DNA from: an uncultured Alphaproteobacteria bacterium
GTDB taxonomy: Bacteria; Pseudomonadota; Alphaproteobacteria; Rs-D84
NCBI GenBank assembly: GCA_934232895.1
Contig: CAKQGH010000005.1
Span: forward strand, 1 to 64,000
DNA: 64,000 nt
Direction: 5' to 3'
Below the pieces are notes generated by a model. The model worked only from the letters and a program-made list of their open reading frames with translations, was not told the origin of the DNA and searched no databases. The position numbers and the translations under genes are program-made. Below, piece after piece: positions 33,453 to 39,993 of the stretch. How positions within the stretch are numbered: position 1 is the first letter of the stretch; every line of letters starts with the position of its first letter.

Positions 33453-34736
33453 ATGAAAAAAATAACAATTTTGACATCAATCCTAGCATTGGCCGCATGT
33501 GGCGGCGGTTCTGGCGGGAAAGCGCCTGATATACAAATACCAAAAGAATTACAAACAAGTGCAATCAATAGTGTCACTATTGATCAAGCTGCCGCAAATA
33601 AGTCAATGGTAAATTTTGTAGGAAACCGCATTCCTGAGGCATACACCGCCGATGCCACAGACGAAGAAAAATTGACCATCGCAACAAATCTACTAAATAA
33701 TATGCACACTACATTACAGGCTTTATCCGATCTGCAGGTCTCTGGAGACGCGGACGCATTGCGCCAGTATATAGCCAATCATCAAACAGATGTAAAAAAT
33801 GCACTTAGCCTGTATTTTGCAGATTTTACACCATCAAGCGATCCAGACCATTTTTATATGAATAACTACAACCGGATTTCATCGGATAAATTGAACAACT
33901 TTGAAAAAAAGAATGGTTTTGTGTCCGGCACACTTGGACATAACGACATGGACTTTTACAACACAAGTGACCAACCAGTAAAAATACAATTTAGCAACGG
34001 AAAAATCACTGGTATAGATTTTGATAACGGTCTATTCAAACAACTAAGCCCAGATGGCACCATACGAATAGAAGAAGATTACACAAAAAATCCAGATTAT
34101 GACCCGACCACAGATCCAGTATATGGTGCGTTTACCGGCAAGGCCACATTATTGGGGAACACGGTAGGGCTGCAATATTCTGATTTTGGCTACGTTCTGT
34201 CCAATGGCACAACAACATATTCAGATGGACATACAGAACAAAATAATGATGGCCATATATTTTTTGGCGGATATATACCACATGAAATAAAGGCCACAGA
34301 AAGCGGTACAATGACATTCAATGGGACCGCCATAGCAGTTATAAATTCGCATACATACGACAGCGACAGTGGCGTTGACAATTTTGACACAATGACATCC
34401 ACAGTAAACGATGCAAAATTAACCGTCAATAATGGGAATGAAGTATTAACCGCAAATTTCTCAAAAGCACAAAATCCATGGTATGACGTGATTATAAGCA
34501 AAGACAGTGCAACACTTGTAAATTCAGACAGCGAAATTCCTGTTGAATATCAGGTAAAAAATACCACTGGTTCAACCAGCCCAGAAAATGATTTTTTGCG
34601 CGCTAAATATTATGGGGACAATGGCCAAATATCAGAAGCGGTTGCAGGTTCACATTTTTATACCACTGGCGCACTTTCTGACGAACGCATAACGCATGAA
34701 ATTGATGCCGACATTGGGTTCGGCGGAAAATTATAA
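33453..34736 (+). CDS. Surface lipoprotein, TbpB/Slam-substrate-like beta-barrel, paralogue 1
   Basis: 427 residues from MKKITILTSILALAAC (lipobox LALAAC, lipidated Cys16) followed by a Gly/Ser tether. The C-terminal half has the strand pattern of TbpB/factor-H-binding-like lipoproteins: GTMTFNGTAIAVIN, LRAKYYGDNGQISEAVAGSH, and a closing DADIGFGGKL. Such proteins are displayed on the cell surface and may bind host ligands. The paralogue begins 14 nt later with the same first 16 residues. Ribosome site AAGGATCCAGGA. Confidence 0.75.
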   Translation: MKKITILTSILALAACGGGSGGKAPDIQIPKELQTSAINSVTIDQAAANKSMVNFVGNRIPEAYTADATDEEKLTIATNLLNNMHTTLQALSDLQVSGDADALRQYIANHQTDVKNALSLYFADFTPSSDPDHFYMNNYNRISSDKLNNFEKKNGFVSGTLGHNDMDFYNTSDQPVKIQFSNGKITGIDFDNGLFKQLSPDGTIRIEEDYTKNPDYDPTTDPVYGAFTGKATLLGNTVGLQYSDFGYVLSNGTTTYSDGHTEQNNDGHIFFGGYIPHEIKATESGTMTFNGTAIAVINSHTYDSDSGVDNFDTMTSTVNDAKLTVNNGNEVLTANFSKAQNPWYDVIISKDSATLVNSDSEIPVEYQVKNTTGSTSPENDFLRAKYYGDNGQISEAVAGSHFYTTGALSDERITHEIDADIGFGGKL

Positions 34737-34750
34737 AAAAGGAGCAAATA

Positions 34751-35944
34751 ATGAAAAAAATAACAATTTTGACATCAATATTGGCATTGGCTGCATGTGG
34801 TGGGGTTTCTGGCGGGAACGGGCCAATTCCCCCATCAACAACAATTTCAGAACCAGAAACCCCAAATATAACAGTGCCAGCAGGGGCGCAAAACAGTAAT
34901 CGGGCAATTACTTCTATGAAATCCGAAATATTAGTTCCGAATAATTCCGGCACACACAGTATGACAGGTCGTTCATCAACCACACATATAAACGGTAAAG
35001 ACTATACATCATACAGATTGGATGATGTCAAATTTGAACAGTCTGGTTTTGACGGCGATTCTACAGATGAAACATATCTGAAATTTGGGCTGGACGAAAA
35101 CGGAAAAATCATAAGATTGGATGTGTTTAATGGGGATGAATCAAGAACACAAACCATCACTCGCGATTCAGACGATGCAAAAACTTTTTCTGAAACGTCC
35201 AAAAAATATACAATCAATTACGGAGATAATGCCTCATACGAGATAAATACATCTATGGATACAAATCTGGATGATGACCTGGAATTTATATTAACGAAAG
35301 AAAACAATCCAGATAAAGACGCAATCCTGGCGGCCTATAAAGACAAAAAGTACACAACAGCAGATGTAAAAATAACTACAACATCAGACATGTATGGAAA
35401 AACATTATCCAAACCACTAAGTTATGCGGATTTTGGTTATGTCACACAAGTTTATGGAAACGACACAAACGGTGTTCATACAGTAATAACTGGTGGATAC
35501 GAAATCAAAGCAATCGCCGAAGAAAATTTTGCATCAACAGATATGACTTTTACGGGCACGGCCATCGGGGCAATATCTGCCGAGACCAGCGACGGATACG
35601 ATTCAAAACGAATAAAAACAGAAAATGGCACGGCAACTTTAACGTTCCAGGACGGCAAAGAAACTCTGACCATGCCATTTGACGATTACTACACGGTCAC
35701 AGCCACCCGTGCACGTGGGGAATCAGACCCGACACTGGAATTCACGGATTATAAAGGAACCGATGATAAATTTAAGTTTAACGAAACAACCCTAAACAAC
35801 CGAGAAAATACCAGACTTCACTTCCGTACGGGGTACTATGGCAACAATAACAATCCAACTGAAGCCATCGGTACTATATCCGTAGAACAAAACAACAACG
35901 GGGCACGCATTGGCTTTGATGCCGCATTTGGTGGCACAAGATAA
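34751..35944 (+). CDS. Surface lipoprotein, TbpB/Slam-substrate-like beta-barrel, paralogue 2
   Basis: 397 residues; signal peptide identical to paralogue 1 through Cys16, then GGVSGGNGPIPP. The C-terminal pattern is shared: DMTFTGTAIGAISAET, LHFRTGYYGNNNNPTEAIGT, FDAAFGGTR. The middle of the protein has diverged strongly from its neighbour, as expected for exposed domains. Same operon (AAAAAGGAGCAAATA before the ATG). Ends at the terminator at 35969. Confidence 0.75.
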   Translation: MKKITILTSILALAACGGVSGGNGPIPPSTTISEPETPNITVPAGAQNSNRAITSMKSEILVPNNSGTHSMTGRSSTTHINGKDYTSYRLDDVKFEQSGFDGDSTDETYLKFGLDENGKIIRLDVFNGDESRTQTITRDSDDAKTFSETSKKYTINYGDNASYEINTSMDTNLDDDLEFILTKENNPDKDAILAAYKDKKYTTADVKITTTSDMYGKTLSKPLSYADFGYVTQVYGNDTNGVHTVITGGYEIKAIAEENFASTDMTFTGTAIGAISAETSDGYDSKRIKTENGTATLTFQDGKETLTMPFDDYYTVTATRARGESDPTLEFTDYKGTDDKFKFNETTLNNRENTRLHFRTGYYGNNNNPTEAIGTISVEQNNNGARIGFDAAFGGTR

Positions 35945-35949
35945 ACCAA

Positions 35950-36001
35950 ACACCCCATCATAAAAGCAAAAACCGGCCTTGTGCCGGTTTTATTTTTGGT
36001 T
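35950..36001 (+). terminator. Terminator within a ~52-bp direct repeat, copy 2
   Basis: AAAACCGGC-CTTGT-GCCGGTTTT plus ATTTTT (35969-35996). Near-identical to 33078-33130, so the leader RNA and the two lipoprotein genes are bracketed by direct repeats. Confidence 0.85.
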
Positions 36002-36022
36002 CCATAAAGCATAGCGCCCATC

Positions 36023-36394
36023 TTATTTGCATCCAACGAACGCCCAATTATCGGCACTTGGCCCTTTTAACATTGTGCGCATTGTGTATTTTTCCTTGCA
36101 TGTGTGATTCCAACCTGGTTTATCAAATGCAAATTCAACATAAACATGTTCTGTATCTTTCGCCATGTCAAGCACCGCTGTTTCACCCAAGCCAGAAAAA
36201 TCAACCCATTGTCCATTAGGTTCAAGACTTTTTACCTGTGCCACCCATGGCTGTTCAGCTGGACATTTATAAACAACGTGACTTTTTGTAGATGCTATTT
36301 TTTCGCAACCCTGCATCGTTTGGTCTATGTCTTTTACATCAGAACTGCACCCCATCACTAACAGCATTGGAAACGCGAGCAAAATTTTTTTCAT
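36023..36394 (-). CDS. Small lipoprotein of unknown function
   Basis: 123 residues from ATG 36394 (AAGGAG 9 nt upstream). Lipobox LLVMGC, Cys17 or so. The mature part has four more Cys and a beta-rich look (SHVVYKCPAEQPWVAQVKSL, YVEFAFDKPGWNHTCKEKY). No family recognised. Confidence 0.7.
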   Translation of the reverse strand: MKKILLAFPMLLVMGCSSDVKDIDQTMQGCEKIASTKSHVVYKCPAEQPWVAQVKSLEPNGQWVDFSGLGETAVLDMAKDTEHVYVEFAFDKPGWNHTCKEKYTMRTMLKGPSADNWAFVGCK

Positions 36395-36443
36395 CTGTGG
36401 CAACTCCTTGTTTAACGCACGGTATTATAACATATATCGACAT

Positions 36444-36475
36444 AAAAAACACCTGTTTAACACAGGTGTTTTTTT
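36444..36475 (-). terminator. Bidirectional terminator after the 36475 lipoprotein gene
   Basis: AAAAAACACCTGT, loop TTAAC, ACAGGTGTTTTTTT. It directly follows the stop at 36475 on the minus strand; T-runs on both strands. Confidence 0.85.
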
Positions 36476-36837
36476 CAACACGAATACGAGTATGTTGATG
36501 GCATTTTATACAGATTGTTTGACACAGCATCAACCAGTATAGGGATTATCCCCAGGAAAAATCCCGGGAAAACATCCAATATTACCGCGGGCGTATTTAA
36601 TTGCCGCACGACGTTTGCCTGTGAACAGTTTTCACCAGCACTGTTTATGGTCAGGTTTTCTGCGGAATAAATATTCAGCGCGCTGTCCGGTTTTATCTTA
36701 TATATTCCGCTGTCAGCTGACACGGTTATAACATCTGTGGAATTATTGTAAACCATTGTGTTATGGTTGCTGCCGACGCCAATCGCGCCACACCCGGCCA
36801 GCACAACGCAAATGGCAATGCACAATAAATTTTTCAT
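36475..36837 (-). CDS. Small lipoprotein of unknown function
   Basis: 120 residues with lipobox VLAGC. The mature N-terminus (TMVYNNSTDVITVSADSGIY) has a beta-strand pattern; the C-terminal half has a hydrophobic stretch (FPGFFLGIIPILVDAVS) like many PEGA-type or lytic-entry lipoproteins. Nine nucleotides downstream of the phosphoesterase gene, so same operon. Function unknown. Confidence 0.7.
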   Translation of the reverse strand: MKNLLCIAICVVLAGCGAIGVGSNHNTMVYNNSTDVITVSADSGIYKIKPDSALNIYSAENLTINSAGENCSQANVVRQLNTPAVILDVFPGFFLGIIPILVDAVSNNLYKMPSTYSYSC

Positions 36838-36846
36838 AGTTCATCC

Positions 36847-37893
36847 TTATTTTCTGTTGGAAATTTTGTATGCAATGCGGAATATCATACCAATGGCCAG
36901 GCATGAAATAAACGCATAGAAAACCCAGGTCACACAATCACGACCCTTGGTCGACAGAATATCGCGCGCCCACCATTCTTCCATTAATTCGCGTTTTGGG
37001 CCAACAAAATCAATGTACGATGGCTCAACACTTTTTATGCCATTGCGGCCTATTTTCAATGTGACATACCCCCAACGCGGTTCGGTTTTGTCGCGCACTG
37101 ATTGACCGCTGGATGGGATTGTGTAAATCGGAATACCTGCGAATTTCCCGGTTGAAAAATAATGTACATGACCAAAGAACATTGCGTCTATTTTATGTCC
37201 ACGCAAAACGGATGCCAATTTATCGGCCGATTCCGGGTTCATCGTATGATCTTCGAAAAAGTCTGGTCGGGTGTTGATTGGTGGCATGTGATTGAATATC
37301 ACGCAATTACGAAACATTGGACGAATATTTTTCAATGTATCTGCCAACCATTGAAATTGCGCATCATCAATATCGGGCGTGGATGTATCCAGCGCAATGA
37401 ACAATGTATTACCATACCCAAACCAATAATATGCCGCACCCATAACGGTGGTGTAAAACGCCTTGTTCACGACTGGTTGCTTGGACAAACCTTCGCGACG
37501 CATAACATCGTGATTGCCTGGAATTGCATACATGGGCAGGCCTGTTAATTTCGGCAAGATTTCTTCCAGCATCCAATAATACCCGGTGATTGACCCAGTT
37601 GTTGCCATATCACCCAGATACATCATAAAATCGTATTCTGGATGCGATTTGCGGGCGGTCCCTATAACACTTTCCAGTATACGATCATACGAGCCAGAAT
37701 CCGACACCAACAGCACAGTGATGTCTTTGGCCCCAGGGTTCAAGAATTTTGACGCCGGGTGGTCAAACGCCTGGATTGAATCAAAGAAGCAGTCATCAAA
37801 ATATGCATGTGCGGCCAGCACTCCAACCCCAGCAAAAAAACATACAACGGATAATCCAATAAATATTTGTGACAATCGTTTTAATATTATCAT
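36847..37893 (-). CDS. Membrane-anchored metallophosphoesterase
   Basis: 348 residues from ATG 37893 (AAAGGAAAAAC upstream). N-terminal membrane helix (about 8-30), calcineurin-like domain with VSDSGS, LGDMATTG, IPGNHDVM, IFNHMPP and FGHVHYF, and a C-terminal membrane helix (about 320-342). The metal ligands appear intact; SDSG replaces the usual GDxH. Expected in the periplasm; substrate unknown. Confidence 0.82.
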   Translation of the reverse strand: MIILKRLSQIFIGLSVVCFFAGVGVLAAHAYFDDCFFDSIQAFDHPASKFLNPGAKDITVLLVSDSGSYDRILESVIGTARKSHPEYDFMMYLGDMATTGSITGYYWMLEEILPKLTGLPMYAIPGNHDVMRREGLSKQPVVNKAFYTTVMGAAYYWFGYGNTLFIALDTSTPDIDDAQFQWLADTLKNIRPMFRNCVIFNHMPPINTRPDFFEDHTMNPESADKLASVLRGHKIDAMFFGHVHYFSTGKFAGIPIYTIPSSGQSVRDKTEPRWGYVTLKIGRNGIKSVEPSYIDFVGPKRELMEEWWARDILSTKGRDCVTWVFYAFISCLAIGMIFRIAYKISNRK

Positions 37894-38001
37894 GTTTTTC
37901 CTTTCTTTCTGGGCACCCAAAACTTTATCTGTAAAAATTCCCATTCGCAAGTCCTATTTATTTGCAAAATATAAAAAAGCCTGTTATGATGTCGCCGTAT
38001 T

Positions 38002-38076
38002 GGTCCCATCGTCTAGCGGTCAGGACACCAGATTCTCATTCTGGGAACAGGGGTTCGATTCCCCTTGGGACTGCCA
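38002..38076 (+). tRNA. tRNA-Glu (anticodon CTC)
   Basis: Acceptor GGTCCCA with TGGGACT (G1 opposite T72), D-arm GTCT...GGAC, anticodon stem CCAGA/TCTGG with loop TTCTCAT (anticodon CTC), T-arm AGGGG-TTCGATT-CCCCT, discriminator G, encoded CCA. The CTC anticodon reads only GAG, so another tRNA-Glu (TTC) must exist elsewhere. Confidence 0.93.
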
Positions 38077-38140
38077 AAATAAAAGTGCCCTGCGACAGCG
38101 GGGTAATTTTATTTTGCTGTATGTCACATGGGGAATCGAA
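38055..38140. repeat. Imperfect inverted duplication of the tRNA-Glu 3' end
   Basis: The tRNA 3' region (GGGTTCGATTCCCC...CAAAATAAAA, 38061-38083) recurs inverted downstream as TTTTATTTTG...GGGGAATCGAACCC (38107-38142). The centre adds an imperfect GC-rich hairpin (CCCTGC-GACA-GCGGGG). The inverted copy is only a T-arm remnant, not a second tRNA. Down to 38268 I see no gene. Confidence 0.65.
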
Positions 38141-38268
38141 CCCTTTGCCGCGCCACGGCATGCCCCACCACAATACCAATGAATATATCCGCCAATGATG
38201 AATATTTCTTATTCGCCTTGGGTTTCGGGCAAGCCCCACCCAACCCATCCGGCGATTTTTATTTTGCG

Positions 38269-38298
38269 TTGGATTTTTTGATTATTTTATTCTAGAAT
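38269..38298 (+). promoter_or_regulatory. Possible promoter for the XRE leader RNA
   Basis: TTGGAT (38269-38274), 18-bp spacer, TAGAAT (38293-38298). The start near 38305 would give a leader of about 195 nt, matching the length at the LamG gene. A weak match. Confidence 0.35.
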
Positions 38299-38350
38299 AT
38301 CCGCTGTAATAGGCGACCTATTATACGAGAATGATAAGCTCGGCAAAAAC

Positions 38351-38477
38351 CGCCTGCGCAGGCGTAAAATGCTCCAACATCGTCGGTTGGAGGGTGGTCG
38401 AATATATTGAATAGACCAACATGTGTTTTTGCATGCTTATCAACTCCAACCGCCTTGATACATCGGGCGGTGTTTTT
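38351..38477 (+). promoter_or_regulatory. Attenuator/riboswitch-like leader RNA, copy B (upstream of the XRE gene)
   Basis: Order: hairpin CGCCTG-CG-CAGGCG (38351-38364); TAAAAT; P1 CTCCAAC-ATCGTCG-GTTGGAG (38372-38392); GAATATATTGAATA (38400-38413); CTTATCAACTCCAACCGCC; terminator ACCGCC...GGCGGT (38449-38471), GTTTTTA. CGGTTGGAG (38384-38392) can pair instead with CTCCAACCG (38444-38452), taking the terminator's 5' arm. The stem ends 30 nt before the ATG, as in copy A (9835-9966), and ACCACC/GGTGGT there is ACCGCC/GGCGGT here: a compensatory pair change. Confidence 0.7.
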
Positions 38478-38501
38478 ATATATAACCCCAAGGAGCAAAA
38501 T

Positions 38502-38846
38502 ATGTCTGGGCAAACACGCAATGCAAACGATTTCAACACCAGGCTGGGTCGCGCCATAGCCGTGCAACGCGCACGTATGGGCATGTCACAGAAAGATTTA
38601 TCTAAATTACTGGAGGTGTCGTTTCAACAAATTCAAAAATATGAATCCGGCGGCAATCGTTTCCCGGTTGCGCGCTTGCATGAACTGTGCAAATTATGGG
38701 ACATTGGCATCGGCACCATTATTGGCGAGACCGAACAAGAATACGCCCACGACAAACAAATGACCATGCTGATTCAAAATATATATAAACTGTCGCGGGA
38801 CAATCGGAAAATAATTACCACACTGGTTGATGCATTGGCGAAATAG
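38502..38846 (+). CDS. XRE-family helix-turn-helix regulator
   Basis: 114 residues from ATG 38502 (AAGGAG upstream). The N-terminal HTH (about 10-70) has MGMSQKDLSKLLEVSFQQIQ, KYESGGNRFPVARLHELCKL; a short helical C-terminal part follows. The pattern matches alphaproteobacterial cro/CI-type regulators. Its leader holds attenuator copy B, so expression is probably set by transcription termination. Targets unknown. Confidence 0.88.
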   Translation: MSGQTRNANDFNTRLGRAIAVQRARMGMSQKDLSKLLEVSFQQIQKYESGGNRFPVARLHELCKLWDIGIGTIIGETEQEYAHDKQMTMLIQNIYKLSRDNRKIITTLVDALAK

Positions 38847-38849
38847 TAT

Positions 38850-39578
38850 TTATTTCGCGTTATACAGTTTATCGTATTCGACTTTCACCGCATCCATTAA
38901 CTCGCGTTGTGGCGAGCGATATTCGGTATGAAATATTTCAGAAAAATCACGAAATGCGCAATCCTCCCAATCAATAAACGATGTTATGTTCATTGTTTTT
39001 GGGTCAATCATAAAATTATCAACTATATCACCCTGGAACCATCCGTATGCATATCCTGGTTTTGCATCGGGCGATGGTTTTAAATCACGAATTTCAACTG
39101 GATCGACACTGGCAATTTCAAAGATAAATTTTGCAATTTGGCGCGCCAATTTTGTTTTATGTTTTAATATCTTTTCCGCCGGGAATGTGCGCAGCCCGCG
39201 TCCAGACACAAAATCATATTTGCGAACAATATCGTCACCGTTATGCAACAATTCAACCGATGGTGTGTATGTCGTGCTGTATGGAGCCAGTGCATCGACC
39301 ACGCGTTTTTCGCGTACCGCCAACTCGCGATAATCCGCACGTTTTAACGGGAATTTGAACACATATTTGTCATTTGCACTGATTATCAAACTGCGTGCCA
39401 TAAATCCAACAAACACGCGCACACGGCGAATACGTTCGGGCGTACACCGACGAACGAAATGCAATTCTGCAACAAATGGCGAATTCAATATCGCGCGAAC
39501 TTTTTTACGACGCGCAACACCCGGGATAAAACCACAGATTGCGTTGGTAATAAAATGCGGCAATGAACGAAAAAACAT
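38850..39578 (-). CDS. Protein-kinase-fold (APH-like) phosphotransferase
   Basis: 242 residues. FKFPLKRADYRELAVREKRV suggests the N-lobe Lys/Glu region, and QGDIVDNFMID with ITSFIDWEDCAFRDFSEIF resembles the catalytic loop and DxD-like metal motif of aminoglycoside/choline-kinase-like enzymes. The canonical HxD is QGD here. The substrate cannot be read. It ends 4 nt from the convergent XRE gene. Confidence 0.6.
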   Translation of the reverse strand: MFFRSLPHFITNAICGFIPGVARRKKVRAILNSPFVAELHFVRRCTPERIRRVRVFVGFMARSLIISANDKYVFKFPLKRADYRELAVREKRVVDALAPYSTTYTPSVELLHNGDDIVRKYDFVSGRGLRTFPAEKILKHKTKLARQIAKFIFEIASVDPVEIRDLKPSPDAKPGYAYGWFQGDIVDNFMIDPKTMNITSFIDWEDCAFRDFSEIFHTEYRSPQRELMDAVKVEYDKLYNAK

Positions 39579-39585
39579 ATTTCAC

Positions 39586-39975
39586 CTATCCAATGGTCAA
39601 AATTTGTTTTGCATCCATCAACATATCGATAACATCGGAAATTTCAGATGCCGATGCAACGGCGCGTGGCTGTGCATCAGTGCGGGGCCCCGCAACCGGC
39701 GCGACCGGGGATATGGTCGACGCATCATCTGGGAACACGCCATCACGCATCATTTTTTTTACGCCCGCAATGGTCATACCACGGTTATACAATAAATCCT
39801 TGATAACGACCAGGCGATTTACCGTTTCGGTTCGATAATACCGGCGCCCACCCGCGCCCGTTGTCGGCTTTATCGCCACCGGGAATTGTTTTTCCCAATA
39901 ACGCAGGGTATGCGCCGGTACATTCAACCGTTTTGAAACATCGTTTATAGATGCAAAATATTCATTGTTTTCCAT
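39586..39975 (-). CDS. MerR-family transcriptional regulator
   Basis: 129 residues. N-terminal MerR HTH: INDVSKRLNVPAHTLRYWEK, QFPVAIKPTTGAGGRRYYRT, and VIKDLLYNRGMTIAGVKKMM. The C-terminal part is short, Pro/Ala-rich and has no Cys, so no obvious metal sensor. It lies 18 nt downstream of gyrA, probably co-transcribed; similar MerR genes are common in alphaproteobacteria. Confidence 0.9.
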   Translation of the reverse strand: MENNEYFASINDVSKRLNVPAHTLRYWEKQFPVAIKPTTGAGGRRYYRTETVNRLVVIKDLLYNRGMTIAGVKKMMRDGVFPDDASTISPVAPVAGPRTDAQPRAVASASEISDVIDMLMDAKQILTIG

Positions 39976-39993
39976 GTACCGGCCCCCACATTA

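Noticed and set aside
33078..36001. CRISPR array or composite transposon
   Set aside because: Only two repeats, no spacers, no transposase; the repeats are terminators with flank.
38110..38142. Second tRNA on the minus strand after tRNA-Glu
   Set aside because: Only the T-arm is present; no acceptor, D-arm or anticodon arm can be built. Treated as an inverted remnant.
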